A stretch of 64,000 nt of DNA from Kribbella sindirgiensis (GTDB lineage Bacteria > Actinomycetota > Actinomycetes > Propionibacteriales > Kribbellaceae), in contig NZ_SJKA01000002.1 in assembly GCF_004331435.1 (NCBI RefSeq), positions 496,001 through 560,000 of the forward strand. The letters are read 5' to 3'. The position numbers and the translations under genes were made by a program. The first letter of the stretch is position 1, and the number at the start of each line of letters is the position of its first letter. This document shows positions 52,570 to 61,652 of this stretch, one piece after another. Below the pieces are notes generated by a model. It made no database searches, was not told the origin of the DNA, and saw only the letters and a program-made list of their open reading frames with translations.

Positions 52570-52661
52570 CAAGAACAGGTAGTGCACCACCGAGACACCG
52601 TACACAAATCCACCTGCACGCTCAGGTGCACTACCTCACCACCAAACACCTCCTGTCCTTG
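52570..52661. repeat. nested inverted repeats upstream of the toxin-antitoxin pair
   Basis: AGGTAGTGCACC (52577-52588) pairs perfectly with GGTGCACTACCT (52625-52636). Outside it, CAAGAACAGG (52570-52579) pairs with CCTGTCCTTG (52652-52661) with one mismatch; the two stems share a few bases and could compete. The region lies between divergent genes and is poorer in GC than its surroundings. Confidence 0.6.
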
Positions 52662-52726
52662 GGTACGCCGACCACCTGCGGAAGTGGAACTTCCATCCCC
52701 AATCCCACCAGCGGTAGGATTGGCGT

Positions 52727-52960
52727 ATGAGTGAGCCCGCGCACACGGACAAGCTGAGTGTGACCATCCCGGCCGACCTGGCCGATGAGCTGCGGTCGAG
52801 GGCCGGGCGCGGGAATGTGTCTGCCTACGTGACCCAGGCCTTGGTCCGGCAACTGGAGCACGACCGGCTCGGTGACCTTCTGGCCGAGCTGGCCGAGGTG
52901 CACGGGCCGGTGACCGACGAAGAACTCGCTCGCGCCCGCGCCGAGTGGCCCGAGCGGTGA
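52727..52960 (+). CDS. ribbon-helix-helix type antitoxin, 77 aa
   Basis: A 77-residue protein with a CopG/RHH-like N-terminus: LSVTIPADLADELRSRAGRG then NVSAYVTQALVRQLEHDRLG. The acidic tail (LAEVHGPVTDEELARARAEW) should cover the toxin. Its TGA overlaps the toxin's GTG (52957-52960), the hallmark of a coupled toxin-antitoxin pair. It probably binds the inverted repeats upstream. Confidence 0.88.
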   Translation: MSEPAHTDKLSVTIPADLADELRSRAGRGNVSAYVTQALVRQLEHDRLGDLLAELAEVHGPVTDEELARARAEWPER

Positions 52961-53388
52961 GCCCGCGCAAGCGCGTCCCTTCGGCGCCCCAGGGATCGCT
53001 CGTCCTCGACAACGAAGGTCTGTCCCGGGCCTCGACCGACCGGGCGATGTACGTCAGGTTGTACGCCGCCCATGCCGACGGCCGCCGCGTCGTCACCTCG
53101 GCGGCGATCCTGGCCGAGGCCCTTCGCGGCAGCCGCCGCGATGCGGCCGTCTACCGGGTGCTCAGCGGGATCGTCGTCGAGCCCGTCAGCCGAGTTCTCG
53201 GCGAACGCGCAGGTCAGTTGATCGGAGCAGCCCGGCTCGGTTCCGGGCAAGCCGTCGACGCGATCTTGGTGGCCACCGCCTTGGCCGAGGCGGGACCTGT
53301 GGTGATCGCGACGTCGGACGCAGGCGATCTGAAGGCACTTGTCGGCGACGAGCACCGCATCGCAGTGGTAGCCGCAGACCGTTTCTGA
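52957..53388 (+). CDS. PIN-domain toxin (VapC-like)
   Basis: A 143-residue PIN protein, GTG start coupled to the antitoxin. Acidic positions: Asp in GSLVLDNEGLSRASTDRAMY, Glu in VVTSAAILAEALRGSRRD, Asp in SGQAVDAILVATALAEAG, and Asp in VIATSDAGDLKALVGDEHRI. The first motif has VLDNEG rather than the usual VDTS, which marks a distinct PIN subgroup. It converges on mazG with no spacing. Confidence 0.87.
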   Translation: MSPRKRVPSAPQGSLVLDNEGLSRASTDRAMYVRLYAAHADGRRVVTSAAILAEALRGSRRDAAVYRVLSGIVVEPVSRVLGERAGQLIGAARLGSGQAVDAILVATALAEAGPVVIATSDAGDLKALVGDEHRIAVVAADRF

Positions 53389-53389
53389 T

Positions 53390-54379
53390 CTAGCTGTTCT
53401 TCTCGGCGGCGCGGATCTCAGCGGTCAGTTGGTGGATGGCGAGGCGGAGGGCCTGTTCGGGGTCGATGCCCAGGGTGCGGGATTCGCGGGCGAGGGTGAG
53501 GAGTTGGTGGCCGATTCGGTCGAGGTCCGTGGGGCCTGGGGGTGGGAGGTCGGGAGGGAGGACCTTTGCGGCGCGGGCGAGGACCTTGTCGGCCAGGGCC
53601 AGGGCCGGGAGGGCTAGTGGGATGCCTTCGAGGACCGAGGAGCGTTGTTTCTCGGTGGCTTTGATGGCTTCCCAGTTGGCCTCGACCGCGGCTACGTCGG
53701 TGGCGTCGACGGTGCCGAAGACGTGCGGATGGCGGCGGATCAGCTTCTCCACGATGCCGCCGGCCACGTCGTCGATCGTGAAGCCGTCGTCGGGGTCCTC
53801 CTCGGCGATCCGCGAGTTCAGCGCGACCTGGAGCAGCAGGTCGCCCAGTTCCTCGCGGAGATGGCCGCGATCGCCGGTGTCGAGCGCCTCGAGGGTCTCG
53901 TACGTCTCCTCGAGCAGGTACTTCGCCAGGCTCTCGTGCGTCTCCTGCTGGGTCCACGGGCAGTCCCGCCGGATCCGGTCCATCACCCGGACCAGGTCGA
54001 TCAGCCTGGCTCCGGGAACGTCGTACGAGCCGTGCTGGATCTCCACGCCGTACGCCGGTCGCGGGTCACGCGCCACCTGCTCGGCGACGACCCGCAGCAG
54101 GCTCGGCTCCCCGTCATCACCGACGAGCCACGCGACGTCGCGGCCTGCCTCGGCCGCCGACGACAACCAGGTCCAGTGCTCGCCGACACCGCCCTCGACG
54201 TGAGTGACGGCAAGCCCGGACCCGATCACAGCCTGTACGTCGGGACGATCCGGGCCGCCCGCCGCGCCGATCTCGTCGGCGGACTCCAGCGCCTGCCAGG
54301 TGGCACGCGTGAGGAGCCCGGGAGCGACACGAGGACTCGTGAGGACGACCTTGATCCCGCCCGCGGACTCGTCAGGCAT
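53390..54379 (-). CDS. mazG: nucleoside triphosphate pyrophosphohydrolase MazG
   Basis: A 329-residue protein. The MazG core is DLVRVMDRIRRDCPWTQQET with ESLAKYLLEETYETLEALDT and LREELGDLLLQVALNSRIAE, giving the EExxE and ExxD metal site. HPHVFGTVDATDVAAVEANW matches the middle region. The N-terminal 115 residues are the variable actinobacterial extension related to a methylase-like fold. It hydrolyses NTPs and dNTPs and can lower ppGpp. Confidence 0.94.
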   Translation of the reverse strand: MPDESAGGIKVVLTSPRVAPGLLTRATWQALESADEIGAAGGPDRPDVQAVIGSGLAVTHVEGGVGEHWTWLSSAAEAGRDVAWLVGDDGEPSLLRVVAEQVARDPRPAYGVEIQHGSYDVPGARLIDLVRVMDRIRRDCPWTQQETHESLAKYLLEETYETLEALDTGDRGHLREELGDLLLQVALNSRIAEEDPDDGFTIDDVAGGIVEKLIRRHPHVFGTVDATDVAAVEANWEAIKATEKQRSSVLEGIPLALPALALADKVLARAAKVLPPDLPPPGPTDLDRIGHQLLTLARESRTLGIDPEQALRLAIHQLTAEIRAAEKNS

Positions 54380-54388
54380 ACGACCTCG

Positions 54389-55015
54389 TCAGCCCTGGCC
54401 CTGTTGCTGCTGCTGTGCTTCCTCGGCGGCCTTGCGCTTGGCCGCGGTCTGGTCGGACTCCTTCGACAGCGACCCGGAGATCGCCGTGTCGAGCCGGCCG
54501 TCGCTCCACTGACCGAAGCGCGGCGCGACCGTGACCTTGATGTCCTTCGCGGCGGCGTTCAGGGCCTGCACGCCCTCCTGCGCCTTCTGCTGACCGTCCG
54601 CGTCGTGGATGCCCTTGCCGCCGGCGAGCTTGATCGTGACGATCAGGGTCGCGGCGAGCTTGTCCAGGAAGGCGCGGGACGCCGGGTCGGCCTGCAGTTT
54701 CTGGTACGCCTCGGGGCTCGGCGCGACGGCGTTCTTGGCCGCGTCGGCGATCTCCGCATCGCTGACCGAGATCGCCTTCTGCCGGCCGACCTGCGCCGCG
54801 AGCTCGTTACTGACCATGCCGTTCAGCGCAGCCTGGTCGGGGTAGGACTCACCGAGGGCCGCGCCGACGGCGCGCGAGGTCTTGTCGACGTCGCCGATGC
54901 TGATCTCGGTGTCACCGATCATCGCCGCCGCGCCGGGGTGGGTTCCCGCGGCACAGCCGCCGGTCAGCAGCACCGTCGCCAGCACCACACCGAGAGCCCG
55001 AAGCCGTGTACTCAC
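54389..55015 (-). CDS. SurA N-terminal domain lipoprotein
   Basis: A 208-residue exported lipoprotein. GTG 55015 gives the signal VSTRLRALGVVLATVLLTGG with lipobox LLTGGC. Residues about 30-130 match SurA_N_3 (AAMIGDTEISIGDVDKTSRA, LNGMVSNELAAQVGRQKAIS, VSDAEIADA). There is no PPIase domain, so it is probably a periplasm-side folding or holding factor. A C-terminal Gln-rich tail (EEAQQQQQGQG). It lies between mazG and mfd. Confidence 0.9.
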   Translation of the reverse strand: MSTRLRALGVVLATVLLTGGCAAGTHPGAAAMIGDTEISIGDVDKTSRAVGAALGESYPDQAALNGMVSNELAAQVGRQKAISVSDAEIADAAKNAVAPSPEAYQKLQADPASRAFLDKLAATLIVTIKLAGGKGIHDADGQQKAQEGVQALNAAAKDIKVTVAPRFGQWSDGRLDTAISGSLSKESDQTAAKRKAAEEAQQQQQGQG

Positions 55016-55043
55016 CGAATCTCCTCGCACGTTCCTGTCAGTT

Positions 55044-58000
55044 TCACGCCGGAACCACAATAGGTTCGGCGATCACGTCGTCGATCAACCGGGTGCACCA
55101 CTGCAGCAGCTCCTGGTCGCGGAGCGGCTGACCGCCGACCGGCCTGGTGGCAGGTCTCGGCACCAGAATGGTATGCAGTTGCGGCTTCACCAGACTCTTC
55201 GGGTACAGCCTGTTGAGCCGCAGCACCTTCGAATCGGGCAGTTCGACCGGCCCGAAGCGGATCATGTTCCCCTGCAGCGTGACGTCGTGCAGCCCCGCCC
55301 GGCGGGCGTGGTTGCGGAACTTCGCCACCTCGATCAGGTTCAGCACCGGCTGCGGAATGTCGCCGTACCGGTCGTGCAGTTCCTCGACCAGTTCGGCGAT
55401 GCCGTCGGCGTCCCGGACGGCGGCCAGCCGCTGGTACATCTCCAGCCGCAGCCGCTGCGACGGGACGTAGTCGTGCGGCAGGTGGGCGTCGATCGGCAGC
55501 TCGATCTTGACCTCGGGCTCCTCGGCCTGGGTGTCGCCGCGGTACTCCGCGACCGCCTCGCCGACGAGCCGGACGTACAGGTCGAAGCCGACGTCCGCGA
55601 TGTGCCCGGACTGCTCGCCGCCGAGCAGGTTGCCGGCGCCGCGGATCTCCAGGTCCTTCATCGCGACCGCCATACCGCCGCCGAGGTCGGCGTGCTGCGC
55701 GATCGTGGCCAGCCGGTCGTGCGCCGTCTCGGTGAGCGGCTTCTCCGGCGGGTAGAAGAAGTACGCGTACGCGCGCTCGCGGCCACGACCGACCCGGCCG
55801 CGGAGCTGGTGCAGCTGCGACAGGCCGAGCAGGTCGGAGCGCTCGACGATCATCGTGTTCGCGTTCGAGATGTCGATGCCGGACTCGACGATCGTCGTAC
55901 ACACGATCACGTCGGACTGCTTCTCCCAGAAGCCCTGGATCACGTTCTCGAGCGTGTGCTCGTTCATCTGGCCGTGCGCGACACTGACCCGCGCCTCGGG
56001 CACCAGCTGGCGGATCCGGGCGGCCGCCTTCTCGATCGTGTTCACCCGGTTGTGGACGACGAAGACCTGGCCTTCGCGGAGCAGTTCGCGCCGGATCGCG
56101 GCGGTCACCTGGTGCTCGTCGTACGCACCGACGAACGTCAGCACCGGGTGCCGCTCCTCCGGCGGGGTGGCGATCGTCGACATCTCGCGGATGCCGGTGA
56201 TCGACATCTCCAGCGTCCGCGGGATCGGCGTCGCGGACATCGTCAGTACGTCGACCGCGGTCCGGAGACGCTTCAGCTGCTCCTTGTGCTCGACGCCGAA
56301 CCGCTGCTCCTCGTCGACGATCACCAGGCCGAGGTCCTTGAACGCGACCTCGCCGCTGAACAGCCGGTGCGTCCCGATCACCACGTCGACCGACCCGTCG
56401 GCGAGGCCGTCGATCGTCGCCTTGGCCTCCTTGTCGGTCTGGAACCGCGACAGCGGGGCGACGTTGACCGGGAAGGCGGCGTACCGCTCGGCGAAGGTCG
56501 CGTAGTGCTGCTGCACGAGCAGTGTCGTCGGCACGAGTACGGCGACCTGCTTGCCGTCCTGCACCGCCTTGAAGGCCGCCCGGACCGCGATCTCCGTCTT
56601 GCCGTAACCGACGTCGCCGCAGACGATCCGGTCCATCGGCATGACGCGTTCCATGTCGTGCTTCACGTCGTCGATGGTGGCGAGCTGGTCGGGCGTCTCC
56701 ACGAACGGGAACGCGTCCTCGAGTTCCCGCTGCCACGGGGTGTCCTTGGCGAACGCGTGCCCCTTGGTCGCCTGGCGCGCGGCGTACAGCTTGATCAGCT
56801 CGCCGGCGATCTGCCGGACCGCCTTGCGGGCGCGGCCCTTGCGCTTGGCCCAGTCGCCGCCGCCCATCTTGTCCAGGGTCGGCTGCTCACCGCCGACGTA
56901 CCGGGTGACCTGGTCGAGCTGGTCGGTCGGCACGTACAGGCGGTCGCCGGGTTGTCCGCGCTTGCTCGGCGCGAACTCGATCACGACGTACTCGCGGGTG
57001 GCCTTCTGGGTCCCGGTGCCGACGGTCCGCTGCATCATCTCGACGTACCGGCCGACGCCGTGCTGCTCGTGGACGACGAAGTCGCCGGGCTGCAGCTCCA
57101 GCGGGTCGATCGTCTTCTTGCGGCGCGACGGCATCCGTTGCTGGGAACGGCGTTCGGCCGCCGACCGCTGGCCGGCCAGGTCGTTCTCGGTGAGCACCGC
57201 AAACTTGATGCCGTCGGCAATGAACCCGTGGTCGAGCTGCCCCTGCGAGACCAGCACGACGCCGGGCGCGGGCATCTCGTCGATCCCGTCGACCGTCCGG
57301 GCCGGCAGCTCGGCCTCGGAGAACACCTCGACGAGGCGTTGCGCGGGACCGTGGCCTTCGGTGACGCAGACGACCCGCCAGCCGTCCCGCAACCAGCCGC
57401 GGATGTCCTCGACCGCCGCGCCGGTCTCACCGCGGTACGGGTCGACCTCGTGGACGGCGAGGATCTTGCTGGTGACCGCACCGGCCTCGGTGTCGATGTC
57501 GAACGCGACCCGCGCCCCCATCGAGTCCCGCAGCTCGGGCTCGTCGGTCGGGGCGGCCGCGAACGGCGACAGGCTCCACCAGGCCAGGCCCCTGCCGAGA
57601 GCCTGCGACCGGACGGCGCCGAGCGACATGTACGCCGCCGCGCCCAGGTCGATCGGGGCCTCGCCACCACCGGCAGCCGCGGCCCAGGACGCCTCCAGGA
57701 ACTCCTGGCTGGTCGCCACCAGGTCGTGCGCCCGCGCGCGAACCCGCTCGGGGTCGCTGACGACCACGTGCGTACCGGCGGGCATCAGGTCGACCAGCAG
57801 CTCCATCTCGTCGACGAGCACCGGCGCCAGGGACTCCATACCCTCGATGGCGTGCCCTTCGGCGAGCTTCTCGAACAGCTCGGCCAGCTCGGGATGTTCC
57901 TTGGCCAGTACGGCGGCCCGCGCGCGGACCTCGTCGGTCAGCAGCAGCTCGCGGCACGGAGGCGCCCACAGACCGTGCTCGGCGATCTCCAGGGAGCGCT

Positions 58001-58673
58001 GGTCGGCGACCGCGAAGTACCTGATCTCCTCGACGTCGTCGCCGAAGAAGTCCACCCGCAGCGGGTGCTCCTCGGTCGGCGGGAAGACGTCGATGATGCC
58101 GCCGCGGACCGCGAACTCACCGCGCCGCTCGACCAGGTCCACCCGGTGGTACGCCGCGGCGGCGAGCCGCTCGACGACGTCCTCGAGCTCGACCGTGTCG
58201 CCGACGTGCAGCTGCACCGGCCGGAGGTCCGCGAGGCCGGCGACCTGCGGTTGCAGGACGGACCGCACCGGCGCGACCAGGATCCGGATCGGCCCGGTCG
58301 TCTCGTCGGACGGATCCGGATGCACGAGCCGGCGCAGTACGGCGAGGCGCCGGCCGACTGTGTCGGAGCGCGGCGACAGGCGCTCGTGCGGAAGCGTCTC
58401 CCAGGCCGGGTAGTAGGCGACGGCGCTCGGCTCGTCGACGAGGCACTGGAGGGCCTCGGTGAGCTCCTCGGCCTCGCGGAAGGTGGCGGTGACGGCGAGC
58501 ACCGGGCGGTCGGCGCCGTTCTGGGCCGCGGCCAGTGCGGCGAGCAGGACCGGACGCACCGGCGTCGGCGCGCTCAGGTCGAGGGTCGTGACACTGTCGC
58601 CGCGGGCGTCACGAACGGCCTCGGCCACCACCGGATCGGTGATCAGGGTGTCGACGAGACCGGTGAGCTTCAC
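55044..58673 (-). CDS. mfd: transcription-repair coupling factor Mfd
   Basis: A 1209-residue ATP-dependent translocase that removes stalled RNA polymerase and recruits UvrA. In order: the UvrB-homology region (YYPAWETLPHERLSPRSDTV, FAVRGGIIDVFPPTEEHPLR), the RNA polymerase-interacting domain (ELQPGDFVVHEQHGVGRYVE), then the RecG-like helicase (DRIVCGDVGYGKTEIAVRAA with Walker A, VVIGTHRLFSG, VIVDEEQRFGVEHKE with DEEQ, IVESGIDISNANTMIVERSD, QLHQLRGRVGRGRERAYAYF). The C-terminal TRCF domain ends PIVVPA. It starts 4 bases after the pth gene stop codon begins. Confidence 0.97.
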   Translation of the reverse strand: MKLTGLVDTLITDPVVAEAVRDARGDSVTTLDLSAPTPVRPVLLAALAAAQNGADRPVLAVTATFREAEELTEALQCLVDEPSAVAYYPAWETLPHERLSPRSDTVGRRLAVLRRLVHPDPSDETTGPIRILVAPVRSVLQPQVAGLADLRPVQLHVGDTVELEDVVERLAAAAYHRVDLVERRGEFAVRGGIIDVFPPTEEHPLRVDFFGDDVEEIRYFAVADQRSLEIAEHGLWAPPCRELLLTDEVRARAAVLAKEHPELAELFEKLAEGHAIEGMESLAPVLVDEMELLVDLMPAGTHVVVSDPERVRARAHDLVATSQEFLEASWAAAAGGGEAPIDLGAAAYMSLGAVRSQALGRGLAWWSLSPFAAAPTDEPELRDSMGARVAFDIDTEAGAVTSKILAVHEVDPYRGETGAAVEDIRGWLRDGWRVVCVTEGHGPAQRLVEVFSEAELPARTVDGIDEMPAPGVVLVSQGQLDHGFIADGIKFAVLTENDLAGQRSAAERRSQQRMPSRRKKTIDPLELQPGDFVVHEQHGVGRYVEMMQRTVGTGTQKATREYVVIEFAPSKRGQPGDRLYVPTDQLDQVTRYVGGEQPTLDKMGGGDWAKRKGRARKAVRQIAGELIKLYAARQATKGHAFAKDTPWQRELEDAFPFVETPDQLATIDDVKHDMERVMPMDRIVCGDVGYGKTEIAVRAAFKAVQDGKQVAVLVPTTLLVQQHYATFAERYAAFPVNVAPLSRFQTDKEAKATIDGLADGSVDVVIGTHRLFSGEVAFKDLGLVIVDEEQRFGVEHKEQLKRLRTAVDVLTMSATPIPRTLEMSITGIREMSTIATPPEERHPVLTFVGAYDEHQVTAAIRRELLREGQVFVVHNRVNTIEKAAARIRQLVPEARVSVAHGQMNEHTLENVIQGFWEKQSDVIVCTTIVESGIDISNANTMIVERSDLLGLSQLHQLRGRVGRGRERAYAYFFYPPEKPLTETAHDRLATIAQHADLGGGMAVAMKDLEIRGAGNLLGGEQSGHIADVGFDLYVRLVGEAVAEYRGDTQAEEPEVKIELPIDAHLPHDYVPSQRLRLEMYQRLAAVRDADGIAELVEELHDRYGDIPQPVLNLIEVAKFRNHARRAGLHDVTLQGNMIRFGPVELPDSKVLRLNRLYPKSLVKPQLHTILVPRPATRPVGGQPLRDQELLQWCTRLIDDVIAEPIVVPA

Positions 58674-59245
58674 GAGTTGTACTTCCCTTGCGTGGCGTCG
58701 AGGCCGTCGGTGAGCAGGGATTCGACTGCGTCCGCGGTCCGGTCGACGGCGAACGGAAGGTCCTTGCGTTCGGTCGAGGAGAACTCGTTGAGGACGAAGT
58801 CGGCGGGGGCCTGCCGGCCCGGCGGACGACCCACACCGAACCGGACTCGATAGTACTCACCGGTGCCAAGCGATTTCCGCAGTGACTTGAGCCCGTTGTG
58901 GCCGTTGTCGCCACCGCCGAACTTGCAGCGCAGGACCCCGAAGTCGATGTCCAGCTCGTCGTGCACCACGACCAGGTTGGCCGGGTCCAGCTTGAAGAAC
59001 TTCAGCAGCCCCGACACCGGCCCGCCGGACTCGTTCATGTACGAGCGGGGCTTGGCCAGAACCGTCCGCAGGCCGCTGATCCGGGTCTCGATCACCTCGG
59101 CCTTGGCCTGCTTGCTCTGCTTCCACTTCGCACCGGTCCGGGCCGCCAGTTCGTCGGCGACCAGGTGCCCGATGTTGTGCCGGGTGCGGGCATAGGAAGG
59201 GCCGGGATTCCCCAGTCCGACGACCAACCACACGTCGTCCGCCAC
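58670..59245 (-). CDS. pth: aminoacyl-tRNA hydrolase
   Basis: Releases peptides from stalled peptidyl-tRNA. A 191-residue enzyme with LVVGLGNPGPSYARTRHNIG, carrying the conserved Asn and catalytic His, KPRSYMNESGG, VVHDELDIDFGVLRCKFGGG, and DNGHNGLKSLRKSLGTGEYY then RVRFGVGRP. Normal length. It overlaps the start of mfd by 4 bases and lies 43 bases downstream of rplY, the usual actinobacterial rplY-pth pairing. Confidence 0.96.
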   Translation of the reverse strand: MADDVWLVVGLGNPGPSYARTRHNIGHLVADELAARTGAKWKQSKQAKAEVIETRISGLRTVLAKPRSYMNESGGPVSGLLKFFKLDPANLVVVHDELDIDFGVLRCKFGGGDNGHNGLKSLRKSLGTGEYYRVRFGVGRPPGRQAPADFVLNEFSSTERKDLPFAVDRTADAVESLLTDGLDATQGKYNS

Positions 59246-59288
59246 GGATCCCGGCCCTCCCGAAGATGTCTGGTGCTGCGGCAGCAGA

Positions 59289-59933
59289 TTACTCGGCCGC
59301 GGCAGCCACCGGCTCCTCGGCCGCGGTCGGCTCGTCGCGCTCGATACCGGCTTCGGCCTCGGCCTCGGCCAGCTCGGCCTCGGCCTGCTCGGCGGTCTGC
59401 TGGGCGGTGATGTTCACGACCAGGGTGTCCGGCTCGATGGCCAGCGTCGTACCGGCCGGCAGCTGCAGATCGGACGCGTGGATCTGGGCGCCGACCTCCA
59501 GACCCTCGATCGAGACGGTGACGCCGTCCGGGATGTGCGTCGCCTCGGCCTCGACCAGGATGCTCTGCGCCTCCAGGACGACCAGGGCGTCGCTGACGGC
59601 GTCGCCCTCGAGGTGCACCGCGATGTCGACCTGGACCTTCTCGCCGCGGCGGACGATGACCAGGTCCACGTGCTCGATGAAGCCCTTGATCGGGTCGCGC
59701 TGGACCTGCTTCGGCAGCGCCAGGTGGGACTCGCCGCCCTCGACCTCGATCAGCAGCAGGGCGTTGGCGGTCTTCAGGGCCAGCATGGTGTCGTGACCGG
59801 GCAGCGAGATGTGCACCGGGTCACTGCCGTGGCCGTAGAGGACGGCGGGAACCTTGTTGTCCCGGCGGATTCGGCGGGCAGCCCCCTTGCCGAACTCCGT
59901 ACGCGATTCGGCTTGGATCTTGACCTCGGCCAC
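59289..59933 (-). CDS. rplY: 50S ribosomal protein L25/general stress protein Ctc
   Basis: A 214-residue long-form L25 binding 5S rRNA. The N-terminal domain (IQAESRTEFGKGAARRIRRD, KVPAVLYGHGSDPVHISLPG) is followed by the TL5/CTC-type beta domain (VDIAVHLEGDA, IHASDLQLPAGTTLAIEPDT). An acidic Ala/Glu tail (EQAEAELAEAEAEAGIERDE) ends it. GTG 59933 is preferred since AGGAG just precedes it; a TTG at 59948 would lie in that site. The 287-base leader 59934-60220 shows no other gene. Confidence 0.95.
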   Translation of the reverse strand: MAEVKIQAESRTEFGKGAARRIRRDNKVPAVLYGHGSDPVHISLPGHDTMLALKTANALLLIEVEGGESHLALPKQVQRDPIKGFIEHVDLVIVRRGEKVQVDIAVHLEGDAVSDALVVLEAQSILVEAEATHIPDGVTVSIEGLEVGAQIHASDLQLPAGTTLAIEPDTLVVNITAQQTAEQAEAELAEAEAEAGIERDEPTAAEEPVAAAAE

Positions 59934-60220
59934 GACTGAACTCCTCAAAAGCGTTGCGGTGATCTGTTGTCTGGATAGAACTCGGCTGCGGCCTCAGCGG
60001 GCGCCTGCTGACCCCGAGAAGGCGTCAGGCAACGAACCACCGCGTCGATCACGGAGCCGCGCCCAACAGTTCTCGGGGGGCGTCCCTCGCCGAGGCAACC
60101 AAAACAGTCTACCCACGAGCGTGGCCAGACGGGAAATCGTCGGGCTGAGGCACTTTGCTCCCGCCTGCCGATCTCGGCCGTCACCCGTTTCCGACCCGGC
60201 CGTTTCGGTACGTTGCCGGG

Positions 60221-60889
60221 GTGTTCGCGTTCCTCACAGCCCTGACCCTGCTGGTCCCGCTGGTCGGCCTCGCCGGCGTGATCTGGCTGGTCGTGTGGAG
60301 CCGGCGCCGACGGCGGGCGATGCTCCGACGGCGGGCCGCGGAAGTGGCCTCGGTCGGGTGGTACCCGGTCCCGCCGCACCCCTGGCTGCTGCAGATCGCC
60401 GCGAACCTGTACCGGGAGGGCGAGCCGGGTGAGGCGTACGCCGGCGTGTACCAGGGTCGCGGCCTGTGCGTCCTCGACTACACGTACGTGACCAGCAACG
60501 GCAAGACCCAGCAGACCCACACCGTCAACCTGATCGCACTGACCCTCCCGGTCGCACTGCCACCGCTCACGATCCGGCACGAGTCGGGGCTGCGGCGGAT
60601 GTTCCAGGGACGCGATCTCGAACTGGAGAACCAGCAGTTCAACGACCAGTTCCGGGTGGAGTCCCCCGACGACCGGTACGCGTCGGCCGTCATGCATCCC
60701 CGGATGATGGAGTGCGTGCTGTTCAACCCGGGCCTGGAGTGGCAGATCGCCGGGAGCGCGTTCGTGTCCTGGTCAACCGGCGCGTTCGCCGTACCGGACG
60801 TGCTGGCCCGCCTGGACGCGATGACGCACGTGATCGACCTGATCCCGCCGTTCGTCCTCCGCGACTACGGGCAGCCGACGGTCAGCTGA
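60221..60889 (+). CDS. hypothetical membrane-anchored protein, 222 aa
   Basis: No family recognised. From GTG 60221 the product begins with one hydrophobic helix (VFAFLTALTLLVPLVGLAGV then IWLVVW) followed by an Arg-rich stop-transfer (SRRRRRAMLRRR), so the remaining 180 residues are cytosolic. The soluble part is beta-rich with conserved-looking aromatic segments (GWYPVPPHPWLLQIAANLYR, RGLCVLDYTYVTSNGKTQQT, NPGLEWQIAGSAFVSWSTG). It converges with the dehydrogenase gene, overlapping it by 8 bases. Confidence 0.75.
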   Translation: MFAFLTALTLLVPLVGLAGVIWLVVWSRRRRRAMLRRRAAEVASVGWYPVPPHPWLLQIAANLYREGEPGEAYAGVYQGRGLCVLDYTYVTSNGKTQQTHTVNLIALTLPVALPPLTIRHESGLRRMFQGRDLELENQQFNDQFRVESPDDRYASAVMHPRMMECVLFNPGLEWQIAGSAFVSWSTGAFAVPDVLARLDAMTHVIDLIPPFVLRDYGQPTVS

Positions 60890-61643
60890 GCTTGGTCCAG
60901 ACCTGCCGAAGGGCTCGAGCCACATCGCCTTCGAGACCGGCGGCGTCGAGGGTCTCGGCCAGCTCGTCGAACTCCGGGCCCCAGCGCCAGGCGACGCTGC
61001 GGAGCTGCTCCGGAAGGCCTGCGTCCTTCAGCGAGCCGCCGTCCGCGCGGGTCTGCTGCGCGATCAGCGCCTCGGTGACGCCGTGCTTCTCGGCCAGCTG
61101 GAAAGCGAGCACCGCCAGCGCCGCCTTGCCCTTGTTGTACAGGGCGTACGACGACTTCGCCGCGCTGGCCGCGCCTGGTTCGGAGCCGACGACCATCGGG
61201 GTGACCGCGGTACCGGCCCACAATCCGGCCGCGGTCTCGGCGTCGGCACCCGACAGCATCAGATGGGTCGGACTCGGCCCACCGGTCGGAGGCGGCCCGA
61301 CCACGCCCGCGTCGACGAACGTCGCGTCAGGTACGGCGGACCGCGCCGCCTGCAACGACTTGGGCGACAGCGGATTCGCCTCGACGTACAAGCCGGCGAA
61401 CCCGGCCCGGCCGACCTGCTCCGCGATGTCCACGGCTCCTTGCGGCGCGCACGAGCACAGGACGGCGTCGGCGAGCGCGACCGCGTCGTCGAACGACGCA
61501 CCGATCAGACCGGCCTCGTCGGCCCGCGCCTTGGAGGCGTCGCTGCGCCCGTCCGGCACCCACCGCACCTCATGCCCGGCGACGACCAGCTGCGCCGCGA
61601 GCTTCGAGCCCATCGCACCTGGGTGGAAGACCGCGATTCTCAT
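60882..61643 (-). CDS. NAD(P)-dependent dehydrogenase with DUF1932 domain
   Basis: A 253-residue beta-hydroxyacid dehydrogenase-like protein. The Rossmann motif is MRIAVFHPGAMGSKLAAQLV. The substrate-contact region is DATFVDAGVVGPPPTGGPSP, in place of the usual DAPVSGG. The second half has the DUF1932 helices, with the likely catalytic lysine in AASAAKSSYALYNKGKAALA. Substrate unknown. It lies 9 bases downstream of the response-regulator gene stop, on the same strand, and may be co-transcribed with the two-component genes. Confidence 0.88.
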   Translation of the reverse strand: MRIAVFHPGAMGSKLAAQLVVAGHEVRWVPDGRSDASKARADEAGLIGASFDDAVALADAVLCSCAPQGAVDIAEQVGRAGFAGLYVEANPLSPKSLQAARSAVPDATFVDAGVVGPPPTGGPSPTHLMLSGADAETAAGLWAGTAVTPMVVGSEPGAASAAKSSYALYNKGKAALAVLAFQLAEKHGVTEALIAQQTRADGGSLKDAGLPEQLRSVAWRWGPEFDELAETLDAAGLEGDVARALRQVWTKLS

Positions 61644-61652
61644 GCGGCCAAT

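Noticed and set aside
54882..58853. A 1323-codon open frame antisense to mfd, pth and the lipoprotein gene
   Set aside because: Its sequence is Arg/Asp/Leu/Val-rich without any domain, as expected for the mirror of a high-GC gene. The opposite strand encodes a complete Mfd.
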